Shown piece by piece: positions 1-6,523 of a stretch of DNA of 30,562 nucleotides. The notes beneath the pieces are model-generated. The model was given only the letters and a program-made list of their open reading frames with translations, was not told the DNA's origin and searched no databases. Positions within the stretch are counted from its first letter, which is position 1; each line of letters opens with the position of its first letter. The translations under genes were made by a program, and so were the position numbers. The stretch lies in the NCBI GenBank assembly GCA_964403185.1, contig CAYOFK010000008.1, positions 1 through 30,562 of the forward strand, in the 5' to 3' direction. The DNA is from CAYOFK01 sp964403185. Its GTDB lineage: Bacteria; Bacteroidota; Bacteroidia; Bacteroidales; VadinHA17.

Positions 1-20
1 ATAAAATCAACAGCCCGGCT

Positions 21-51
21 GACCTGCGAGGTTTTGGAAACCTCGCAGGTC
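21..51. repeat. Perfect inverted repeat, hairpin
   Basis: Two 14-base arms (21-34 and 38-51, arm GACCTGCGAGGTTT) are exact reverse complements around a 3-base loop. This is the first of three strong palindromes in 180 bases. There is no T-run on either side, so it looks like a REP-type intergenic element rather than a simple terminator. Confidence 0.8.
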
Positions 52-55
52 TTAT

Positions 56-87
56 TTCGTAACCCGGCCTGGAGCCCGGGTTACGAA
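56..87. repeat. Inverted repeat, hairpin
   Basis: Twelve-base arms (56-67, TTCGTAACCCGG, and 76-87) are exact reverse complements around an 8-base loop. It lies five bases after the previous hairpin. Its arm sequence is unrelated, so the two are separate elements. Confidence 0.75.
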
Positions 88-143
88 TAACAATAAAACA
101 ACCCACCGTCAGCCCCTCAGCCGGAACTCGTAAAATGTAATAA

Positions 144-179
144 CCTCCAGCCGTGCCTGCCGGCAGGCACGGCTGGAGG
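144..179. repeat. 36-bp perfect palindrome, dispersed repeat family
   Basis: Positions 144-161 are the exact reverse complement of 162-179, with no loop, around the core TGCCTGCCGGCAGGCA. The right part (154-179) recurs at 21656-21681 with two mismatches in 26 bases. The core recurs at 3168-3187. This is a dispersed palindromic family in intergenic DNA. Confidence 0.85.
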
Positions 180-273
180 GGTTGTGGCTATTCCCGGGGC
201 ACGCCTGATTCACGTAGCGGCAGACCTTCAAGGATGAAACTCTTGTAGCTATTGACATGATTAATTGTCAACC

Positions 274-516
274 CTACTTCAGCACAAAGTATATAGGAAT
301 ATGAAACTGTACCCTAACAGGTTTATCCATCTGCCTTCCGGGAGACCATTTAGGCGCTGAGGCAACAACTCGCAATGCTTCAGCATCAAGAAGCGGATGC
401 ACACCTTTAACAATGCTGACATTAGATACACTTCCATCACGTTCTACACAAAGAACCCCGATGTATTTCAGCTTCGGTAAATGACTTGGCCAGAAGGAAA
501 TTATTGTTATTACTAA
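274..516 (-). pseudogene. TonB-family C-terminal domain remnant
   Basis: Reading the minus strand from an in-frame stop (517-519) gives about 80 codons ending in TAG at 274-276. The translation carries the pattern of a TonB C-terminal domain as found in Bacteroidota energy-transducer proteins: a strand with VERDGSVSNVSIVKGVHP, then LLDAEALRVVASAPKWSPG, then PVRVQFHIPI and a hydrophobic end. The proline-rich linker, the membrane anchor and any ATG start are missing. The conserved glycine and proline lead-in normally found before this domain is also degraded (WPSHLPKLKYIGV). In a working protein this domain would contact the TonB box of outer-membrane receptors. I infer a truncated, non-expressed fragment. 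It could be the 3' end of a gene cut by the neighbouring rearrangement. Confidence 0.7.
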
Positions 517-1131
517 TTAGGTAATATATTTCATTTTAAATTTCAGGTTATAACTTTTGCAGGATGGACAGAAAAGACGAGCTTCAGTGCTTAATAGCCC
601 ACCACATTCACATTGAGGTACTGAATCTAAATCATTGTCATTTTCAATACCATGAAACTTTCCGCATTTTTGGCATTGGTAGCCAGTTTTATTCCACCTA
701 TCCAGAGGAAAGCTATGTAAGAAAGCTACTACTAACTCCTTGGAGCCACACCCTGAGCAAATTATCTCTCCTGTACCCCCAAGTCTTTCGAAGTACAAAC
801 CTTCCCTTCTCCAATGATTCTTCAATTCTTTTCTTTTTGCAGGCTTTGTTCGAAAGACAAATTTCCTATATCTCCCTTTAGGACCGAATAAATAATCGTA
901 AGGAAATATTAAAAAGTATATTATTGGCCAAAATAAGAGAAGTAAACCCCGTAGTATTATTACTGTAAATGCCCCAGATGTATTAAACACTCTCTCCATA
1001 TTTTTGTCTTCATCCTTGTTTGTGTAATTGTAATTATCTCTAATGGCTTTATTAATATCCTTTCCTACCGGACCAACTATGTTTAAAATCGATCCAACAA
1101 TTAAATAACCAATAATGAAATATCCAGTCAT
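517..1131 (-). CDS. Membrane protein with C-terminal zinc-ribbon cysteines
   Basis: The 204-residue protein is not recognised. It has two hydrophobic segments (about residues 1-21 and 53-78), then a basic stretch, then four cysteine pairs: C125/C128, C153/C156, C174/C176 and C188/C191. The spacing suggests one or two zinc ribbons on the cytosolic side. Its ATG (1129-1131) shares a base with the TAA stop of the upstream repeat-protein gene, so translation is probably coupled and the two likely work together. The last codon abuts the TonB remnant. Function unknown; a membrane-tethered metal-binding adaptor is only a guess. Confidence 0.75.
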   Translation of the reverse strand: MTGYFIIGYLIVGSILNIVGPVGKDINKAIRDNYNYTNKDEDKNMERVFNTSGAFTVIILRGLLLLFWPIIYFLIFPYDYLFGPKGRYRKFVFRTKPAKRKELKNHWRREGLYFERLGGTGEIICSGCGSKELVVAFLHSFPLDRWNKTGYQCQKCGKFHGIENDNDLDSVPQCECGGLLSTEARLFCPSCKSYNLKFKMKYIT

Positions 1132-2249
1132 TATTTGTCTGTTTTTGTTATTTCAGTCATAAGTTCATCGATCACCTGGTCATTCAAATGTGGATAAAAT
1201 ACCTTTGACCATAAAGCATCATTCCACTGAAGACAATCCCATTCCCATTTATCGTAGAAAGTATTAATATACTCCAGACTCCAAGGAATACCTTGATTGG
1301 ATGAGAGATCATGCCAAAACCAGTACTTCTCATATTTTTTTATAAAATCTATGGACCATGGAAGGGATGGAATGTAAGAGAGCCCATTTTCAAGAATCGC
1401 TCCTTCAATACCTGGTGTGGCATGGCCCCATTCCCAGCGTTCAAAATATGTATCTATTAATTCTTCGGTCCAAGGAAGTGCCGAATTTCGACTTAATTCA
1501 CGCCAATACCAGTTGTTCTTGAATTTGTTAATAAGTGAACTTGACCATGGGATGCGTTCATCAAAACTCATTCGGGACCAATCAGCTTGACGCAAAACCA
1601 ACTTAAATTCTTTCTTTGTATATTTAGAATCACCAGAAATCTTTAAGGAAGTTTTGGGTAACACTAATGGTGGTCTGACCTTATTTAACCATGGCTCATC
1701 GTTTCCTGATTTGATGCGGTCTATGTCTAATTTGAATCTATACTTTTGTATTATTTGTGATGTCCAATTAATTGCCTTATTTCCCGAGAGATACTCCCAA
1801 TGCCATTTGTCTGCAAATCTTTCAATCATTTCTTCAGACCATACCAATTCTTCGTTTCCACTAATATAGTCCCAATGCAGATTATCCTTGTAATCGTCTA
1901 ATATTTGAGGAAATTCCTGAAGAAGTTCGGTATCCTGAGATATAGCTTCCCAGTCCATTTTCTTCTCAAACCGCTTAATCAAATCTGGTGTCCAATGGAT
2001 ATGTGGATTAGATTTAATATCAGGTGCATAGACTTCGTTAGGATCACCCCAGTGCCAGTAATTCTCAAATCTTAGGAATAACTCAATCGACCAGGCAAGG
2101 TTTTCGTTTTCAGTAAGCATTCCCCAATTCCAACTTTGTTTAAACTTCCTGAGTAATGCTGTTGACAGAGGATATGTTCCGGATAAGTGCCTAATAAAAA
2201 AATCGGGATGTTCGAGTAAAATTGGCTTAATGTCGGTTATTTTATACAA
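1131..2249 (-). CDS. Tryptophan-rich tandem-repeat protein
   Basis: The 372-residue protein is built from about nine degenerate units of roughly 27 residues or longer, with the pattern PWS-x-E-L/F-I-x-x-F-x-x-x-W-x-W-x-x-LS-x-N. Examples are WSEEMIERFADKWHWEYLSG and WSLEYINTFYDKWEWDCLQW. I count 28 tryptophans. There is no signal peptide or membrane segment, so a cytosolic repeat scaffold is likely. A less regular stretch near residues 185-225 separates the N- and C-terminal repeat groups. The reading frame has no ATG before an upstream stop, and the best start is TTG at 2247-2249. The gene overlaps the next one by a single base. I do not recognise a named function; protein-protein binding is inferred from the architecture alone. 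Confidence 0.8.
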   Translation of the reverse strand: MYKITDIKPILLEHPDFFIRHLSGTYPLSTALLRKFKQSWNWGMLTENENLAWSIELFLRFENYWHWGDPNEVYAPDIKSNPHIHWTPDLIKRFEKKMDWEAISQDTELLQEFPQILDDYKDNLHWDYISGNEELVWSEEMIERFADKWHWEYLSGNKAINWTSQIIQKYRFKLDIDRIKSGNDEPWLNKVRPPLVLPKTSLKISGDSKYTKKEFKLVLRQADWSRMSFDERIPWSSSLINKFKNNWYWRELSRNSALPWTEELIDTYFERWEWGHATPGIEGAILENGLSYIPSLPWSIDFIKKYEKYWFWHDLSSNQGIPWSLEYINTFYDKWEWDCLQWNDALWSKVFYPHLNDQVIDELMTEITKTDK

Positions 2250-2292
2250 AGCTTCGGTAACTAAAGAGGGAATTTATACAGTATTGCAATAT

Positions 2293-2445
2293 TTACGAAA
2301 TCTTAAACATAAAGGAATTTTGAAATAATTTGATGGATTCTGCCTCCTCCGAAAAATTCAGAGATATTTTTTCAGATTCATTTTCAAGACTTACAATGTT
2401 ATCCACGATTACGGCAGGATCATTAAATTCAATTTTATACTTCAT
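2293..2445 (-). CDS. Small hypothetical protein (50 residues)
   Basis: An ATG at 2443-2445 opens a 51-codon frame ending in TAA at 2293-2295. The protein begins MKYKIEFNDPAVIVDNIVSL and is acidic, with no membrane segment. It lies on the same strand as, and just upstream of, the tryptophan-repeat gene, with only 43 bases between them. The start is preceded by an A/T-rich leader typical of Bacteroidota. It could be a real small gene of the same unit or the 5' stub of a broken gene. No family recognised. Confidence 0.4.
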   Translation of the reverse strand: MKYKIEFNDPAVIVDNIVSLENESEKISLNFSEEAESIKLFQNSFMFKIS

Positions 2446-2639
2446 AAATTTTTTATATTAATAACGGTTCTACAAGTTATTGAAAAAATTGAGTCAAGGC
2501 AACATTGAAATATATTATTCCTCTTATAGGGCCAAACACCCTGGACTTGCAACCCAAACCTGGACAGTAAGTTAAGTATCTAATTGTTTTTTAAAACATA
2601 TTTCTTCATAATCTCTAATTGAACTGATTAATGTAACGA

Positions 2640-2795
2640 GGGTTTCTCCGAAACCCAATCGACTTACAAAGTCGATCTACAGAGCTTTTCCTGTAGGACG
2701 AACCTCCCGGTTCGTTCATCGATCCGAAGGATCGAGCCGGGAACCGGGCTGCCCAACCGCGATTTTTGTTACCACCCCGACGAAAATGTCGGGGT
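2640..2795. repeat. Run of consecutive unrelated small hairpins
   Basis: At least six short perfect hairpins follow one another: 2640-2656 (arm GGGTTT), 2658-2676 (ATCGACTT), 2677-2696 (CTACAG), 2698-2715 (ACGAACC), 2719-2735 (TCGATCC) and 2774-2795 (ACCCCGAC). Loops are 3-8 bases. A weaker one may lie at 2735-2750. The arms differ, so this is not a tandem or CRISPR repeat. No gene is visible here; an antisense frame across it is only incidental. Confidence 0.75.
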
Positions 2796-2857
2796 CGTGA
2801 GGTCCTCGCAGGGAAGCCTTACAAAGAAAAGCCTGTTGCCTGCCGGCAACATTGGCC

Positions 2858-2915
2858 TTTTTCATTTCACTCGCCTCAACCAAGCAAGCTTGTTTCGGCT
2901 TTGAAATGAAAAAGC
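2858..2915. repeat. Long-loop inverted repeat
   Basis: Thirteen-base arms (2858-2870, CTTTTTCATTTCA, and 2903-2915) are reverse complements around a 32-base spacer. The repeat lies just downstream of the tRNA on the minus strand and overlaps the T-run of its likely terminator. Confidence 0.6.
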
Positions 2916-2931
2916 CCGGCAAAAATTGCCA
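2908..2931 (-). terminator. Likely terminator of the tRNA-Met gene
   Basis: On the minus strand a GGCAA/TTGCC stem with a 3-base loop (2919-2931) is followed by GGGCTTTTT. This starts 13 bases after the tRNA 3' end and fits an intrinsic terminator. The stem is only five pairs, so the call is moderate. Confidence 0.5.
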
Positions 2932-2943
2932 GACTTTTCCTTG

Positions 2944-3017
2944 TAGCGAGAACGGGAGTTGAACCCGTGACCTCATGATTATGAATCATGCGCTCTAACC
3001 AACTGAGCTATCTCGCC
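2944..3017 (-). tRNA. tRNA-Met (anticodon CAT)
   Basis: The 74-nt minus-strand sequence folds as a full cloverleaf. It has a 7-bp acceptor stem (GGCGAGA/TCTCGCT, with a G-U first pair), a D-arm GCTC...GAGC, a 5-bp anticodon stem with loop TTCATAA, a variable loop AGGTC and a T-arm ACGGG/CCCGT with TTCAACT. The anticodon CAT maps to 2981-2983. The 3' CCA is not encoded; the discriminator is A. The acceptor is not of the initiator (unpaired C1-A72) type, so this is elongator Met, or less likely a lysidine-modified Ile tRNA. A broken copy of its 5' half lies immediately upstream. Confidence 0.93.
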
Positions 3018-3069
3018 ATTTTTGTAAAGTCTATAACCATACTTTAAAGTCATGAATCATGCGCTCTAA

Positions 3070-3157
3070 TCCCGAAAAACAGAAAATCTTTCGACTTTGG
3101 TAGTTTTTCGAGGATCCCCGATTTTCAATTGAAAACACAGATTTCAGAAAAACCGGG
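3070..3157. repeat. 88-bp insert in the tRNA copy
   Basis: The insert begins TCCCG and ends CCGGG. It contains inverted arms CGAAAAAC (3073-3080) and GTTTTTCG (3103-3110) and a 14-base palindrome TTTTCAATTGAAAA (3122-3135). It has no coding potential. It resembles a small non-coding palindromic element, and its family is unknown. Confidence 0.5.
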
Positions 3158-3167
3158 CCAACTGAGC

Positions 3168-3187
3168 CCTGCCTGCCGGCAGGCAGG
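3168..3187. repeat. 20-bp palindrome inserted in the tRNA copy
   Basis: CCTGCCTGCCGGCAGGCAGG is a perfect palindrome that shares the core of the element at 144-179. It sits exactly between tRNA nucleotides 9 and 10 of the broken copy, without a target-site duplication. Confidence 0.85.
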
Positions 3188-3379
3188 TATCCCGCCATTT
3201 TTGCGGTGCAAATATACAATTTCAAAATGAATTCACAATCCGCAAATACGAGTTTTACAGGCCTCCTTGCTATCATCACTTCACCTGACCCTGAAACAGA
3301 CATGATTCAAATACATTTTTTTTTATGCCTTTTTTTTTTATATTGCAGTAGTTGCCGCTTTTCTACTTATAACTCTTCT

Positions 3380-3763
3380 ATGAAAACGAAATTCGAACTT
3401 GAATATACCATCAATACCTCTCCAAAAGTACTTTTCTCCAGACTCAGCTCGGCCGGAGGTTTGTCAGAATGGTTTGCTGATGATGTCCGGATCAACGGAA
3501 AAATCTTCACTTTTGTCTGGGAAGGTGCCGAACAAGATGCCGAAATGATACTTAAAAAGGATAATAAATTCACACGGTTTCACTGGATTGATGAGGATGG
3601 CGAAGATTCAAAAACCTATTTTGAATTTCGTATAAATATTGATGAACTCACCGGAGATGTAGCCTTGCTGATCACTGACTTTGCCGAAGAAGAAGATGTT
3701 AAAGACGCTACCGAACTCTGGGACACCCAGATTGCCAACCTGAAACATATTTTAGGATTATAA
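3380..3763 (+). CDS. START-like domain protein
   Basis: The 127-residue protein matches, by recognition, the small START-like (Bet v1/AHSA1-related) proteins widespread in Bacteroidota. It has an N-terminal strand KFELEYTINTSP, a helix with VLFSRLSSAGGLSEWFADDV, strands through FTFVWEGAEQDAEMI and FHWIDE, and a long C-terminal helix ending LWDTQIANLKHIL. Such folds bind hydrophobic ligands, but no substrate can be read from the sequence. The frame is open further upstream (from 3206), but that extension covers the tRNA remnant's flank and poly-T and lacks family similarity, so ATG 3380 is preferred. It lies 51 bases before the LptF-type permease, and the two are probably co-transcribed. Confidence 0.85.
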   Translation: MKTKFELEYTINTSPKVLFSRLSSAGGLSEWFADDVRINGKIFTFVWEGAEQDAEMILKKDNKFTRFHWIDEDGEDSKTYFEFRINIDELTGDVALLITDFAEEEDVKDATELWDTQIANLKHILGL

Positions 3764-3814
3764 TTCCTAACTTGCCTCCCTGATTTTTCACCCCGGATGT
3801 GATCGTTATTTCGT

Positions 3815-5314
3815 ATGAAACGCCTGTACCGATACCTGCTGAAATCATTTCTTGGTCCCCTCCTCCTGACCTTCCTGATCGTTCTGTTTATAATGATCAT
3901 GCAATTCCTGTGGAAATATATTGATGACCTTGTTGGCAAAGGCCTGGACTTTAGTACTTTGGGCGAATTACTCTTCTATTTTACCTTGAGCTTTGTGCCC
4001 ATGACATTACCCCTGGCCATCTTATTGGCATCTTTGATGACCTTTGGCAATATGGGAGAGAATTTTGAGCTGACCGCTATAAAATCCTCCGGGGTTTCAT
4101 TGCAAAGGTTTATGAAACCCCTGGTGGTATTTGTGGTCATCATCAGCCTGTCAGCTTTTTATTTTTCTAATAACGTATTGCCTATAACAAACTTAAAATC
4201 CAGATCCTTATTGTTTGATATTCAACGTCAAAGACCTGAGTTCAGCATTACTGAAGGACAATTTTACAATGGAATTGAAGGGTATAGCATTAAGATCTCC
4301 GAAAAAGACTACAAAACAAATTTATTAAAGAGGATATTTATTTACGACCATACCGAGAAACTCGGCAACATATCATTAACCTATGCAGATTCAGGATATA
4401 TGAACATGACTCCTGATGAACAAAACCTGATATTTACACTCTTTAACGGCTATTCCTATAATGAGGTTCAATCAAGGTCAAGAAAACGCAGGAGAACTAT
4501 TGGAAACTCCTCCTATCCCGGCCGAAAAGACACCTTTGAGAAAGAGACCATTGTACTGCGATTAACCGGTTTTGGACTCAGCAGAACGGATGAAGATCTA
4601 TTTAAAAACAATTACTCCATGCTGAATCTCACACAACTGGAACAGGCAACAGACAGTTTAACCCAGTTGCTTGAACGGCGCAAAAGTCTTTTCAAAAAAA
4701 CACTGGTAAACAGTCAATTGTTTACCGGTTCAGTAAGAATAAAAAGACTGCAGGCAGATACCCTCTACAACTTTGAGCCGATGGATTCAGTCCCATTCAA
4801 TCCAAGAAACGTACTGGCAAGCCTGAGCCAATCGCAACAAATCCAGATCATTCAATCAGTTCTGATGAGGGCCCGCTCATCAAAAAACTTTGTCACCACA
4901 TCCAAAAACACGGTCCTGAGCCGCAAAAAAAATATCCGGAGGCATCAAATTGAGTGGCACCGGAAATTCACTCTCTCATTTGCCTGTTTGATATTCTTTT
5001 TCGTGGGAGCCCCATTAGGTGCCATTATCAGAAAAGGCGGGCTGGGAATGCCTGTGGTCATCTCCGTTTTATTTTTCCTCTTATATCACATCACTTCAAT
5101 GTCGGGTGAAAAATTCGTTAAACAGGATGTCCTGAGTGCGGCCTCAGGTATGTGGATGTCCTCTATGGTATTGCTTCCAATTGGTATCTTTCTGACTTAT
5201 AAATCTACTAACGACTCCCAGATTATGGATATCAATACTTACCTTGACTGGCCTAAAAAGATGATCCGGAAATTGTCAGGGAACTCAGATAATAAAACTG
5301 TTAAGAGTCTGTAG
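3815..5314 (+). CDS. LptF/LptG family permease (YjgP/YjgQ)
   Basis: The 499-residue inner-membrane protein has the LptF/LptG layout. There is a first membrane helix at about residues 13-34, a pair at about 50-105 with TLPLAILLASLMTFGNMGEN and an ELTAIKSSG coupling helix, a large periplasmic beta-jellyroll region (about 125-385), and three C-terminal helices (about 388-470). These permeases pair with LptB to extract lipopolysaccharide and feed it to the periplasmic Lpt bridge. The periplasmic part is longer than in E. coli, as is usual in Bacteroidota. Whether it is the F- or G-type subunit cannot be decided here. The next gene starts 6 bases after its stop, so they share an operon with glycosyltransferases, in line with envelope assembly. 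Confidence 0.9.
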   Translation: MKRLYRYLLKSFLGPLLLTFLIVLFIMIMQFLWKYIDDLVGKGLDFSTLGELLFYFTLSFVPMTLPLAILLASLMTFGNMGENFELTAIKSSGVSLQRFMKPLVVFVVIISLSAFYFSNNVLPITNLKSRSLLFDIQRQRPEFSITEGQFYNGIEGYSIKISEKDYKTNLLKRIFIYDHTEKLGNISLTYADSGYMNMTPDEQNLIFTLFNGYSYNEVQSRSRKRRRTIGNSSYPGRKDTFEKETIVLRLTGFGLSRTDEDLFKNNYSMLNLTQLEQATDSLTQLLERRKSLFKKTLVNSQLFTGSVRIKRLQADTLYNFEPMDSVPFNPRNVLASLSQSQQIQIIQSVLMRARSSKNFVTTSKNTVLSRKKNIRRHQIEWHRKFTLSFACLIFFFVGAPLGAIIRKGGLGMPVVISVLFFLLYHITSMSGEKFVKQDVLSAASGMWMSSMVLLPIGIFLTYKSTNDSQIMDINTYLDWPKKMIRKLSGNSDNKTVKSL

Positions 5315-5320
5315 TGCCCG

Positions 5321-6523
5321 ATGAAAATTCTACAACTGTGCAATAAGGTCCCCTTTCCTCCAAAAGACGGAGGATCACTGGCCACCTGGACTTTATCAAC
5401 AGGCTTTGCACTACATAATGCTGATATTCAAATACTCGCAATCAATACTTCAAAACACAAGACTTCCGGTTCATCCATTTCCGGTTCGTATGACGACAAG
5501 ATAAAGATCAGTTGCATTGATCACAATACCCGGATTCGATTCCTGAAATTGCTATGGAACCTGCCTTTTTCAAAACTCCCTTACAATCTTGTCCGTTTCC
5601 ACTCTGAAAAGTATAGGATCCGGTTGGCAGAGCTCCTGGCAGAAAAGAATTTCGATATTATTCTGATTGAAGGCATTGCCATGTGCCTGTATCTTTCTGA
5701 CATCCGGGCCGGTTCACGGGCCAGGATCATATACCGGGCCCATAATTCCGAACACAGAATATGGGAAAAACTGTCATCAACCTCAAAGTCTGTGATTAAA
5801 AAATTCTATTTTAATATCCTTTCAAAACGCATGCGCCTTTTTGAGTCTGCCCAATTTAATAATATAGATGCCCTGGTCTGTATCAGCATGAACGATGCTG
5901 AAGATTTCAGGGATCTTGGATATGGGGGCTTGCTTCATTATGCCCCTTACGGAGTAAAGGTCGCCCCTGAAGGACCCCCGGAAGCCACAGACAACCATGA
6001 CCTGATATTTATCGGAGCACTGGATTGGGCTCCCAACCTGGATGGATTGGAATGGTTCATCAATCAGGTTTGGAGCAAACTCAAAGAATCAAATCCAGGC
6101 CTGGTGTTCCATGTGGCCGGACGGAATCCATCAGAACATATCAGGAAATTGTGTTCGAAAAACGGAATTCGTTTCTATGGAGAAATCGACCGGTCCTCTG
6201 AACTGTTTGATAAAGGGTCCATCCTTGTGGCTCCGGTTTTGTCAGGAAGCGGGATCCGTATTAAGATCATTGAAGCCATGTCCCTGGGCAAATGTGTGGT
6301 TACCACCACAACGGGACTGGAAGGCATCCAGGCCAGGTCAGGAAAACAAGTATTGGTGGCAGATACGGCAGAGTCTTATACGAATGCCATAAGACTACTG
6401 GTTCGTAATGCATCCTTGAGAAATGAAATGGCCGGGAATGCACGCCGTTTTGTTCGGAAGAATTTTGATAATTTTACCATATCGGGGAATCTGGTGAAAT
6501 TTATTAATACACTTATTCCATGA
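5321..6523 (+). CDS. Glycosyltransferase family 4 (GT-B fold)
   Basis: The 400-residue enzyme starts with the glycine-containing loop of GT-B enzymes (NKVPFPPKDGGSLATW). Its C-terminal Rossmann half contains DLIFIGALDWAPNLDGLEWF and the nucleotide-sugar motif GSGIRIKIIEAMSLGKCVV (about residues 305-325), with the glutamate that binds the donor ribose. It should transfer a sugar to a glycan or lipid-linked acceptor at the cytosolic face. Donor and acceptor are unknown. Its TGA stop overlaps the ATG of the following GT2 gene by four bases (ATGA), so the two are translationally coupled and likely act on the same glycan. Confidence 0.9.
   Translation: MKILQLCNKVPFPPKDGGSLATWTLSTGFALHNADIQILAINTSKHKTSGSSISGSYDDKIKISCIDHNTRIRFLKLLWNLPFSKLPYNLVRFHSEKYRIRLAELLAEKNFDIILIEGIAMCLYLSDIRAGSRARIIYRAHNSEHRIWEKLSSTSKSVIKKFYFNILSKRMRLFESAQFNNIDALVCISMNDAEDFRDLGYGGLLHYAPYGVKVAPEGPPEATDNHDLIFIGALDWAPNLDGLEWFINQVWSKLKESNPGLVFHVAGRNPSEHIRKLCSKNGIRFYGEIDRSSELFDKGSILVAPVLSGSGIRIKIIEAMSLGKCVVTTTTGLEGIQARSGKQVLVADTAESYTNAIRLLVRNASLRNEMAGNARRFVRKNFDNFTISGNLVKFINTLIP

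Larger units (their letters stand above)
3052..3196 (-). pseudogene. Interrupted copy of the tRNA-Met 5' half
   Basis: Three blocks, 3052-3069, 3158-3167 and 3188-3196, join to reproduce nucleotides 1-37 of the adjacent tRNA-Met with one mismatch. The 7 bases before it (3197-3203) also match those before the real tRNA. The blocks are split by an 88-base insert (3070-3157) and by a 20-base palindrome (3168-3187), both at exact boundaries with no lost or duplicated tRNA bases. The 3' half is absent, so no functional tRNA can form. Confidence 0.85.

Noticed and set aside
2535..2575. Repeated CCTGGAC words as an insertion-sequence end
   Set aside because: Only seven bases repeat, with no transposase frame or matching inverted end nearby.
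2640..2795. CRISPR or tandem repeat
   Set aside because: The stems differ from each other and there are no equal-length spacers.
2716..2976. 86-codon minus frame over the hairpin run and the tRNA 3' end
   Set aside because: It runs through hairpins and part of a tRNA gene; its sequence is a by-product of those structures.
2944..3203. Integrated element with attL/attR at the tRNA
   Set aside because: The duplicated part is the 5' half and the copies are only about 35 bases apart, so there is no room for an element between them.
3206..3379. N-terminal extension of the START-like protein
   Set aside because: The extension covers poly-T and the tRNA-copy flank and has no conserved sequence; ATG 3380 gives the normal family start.
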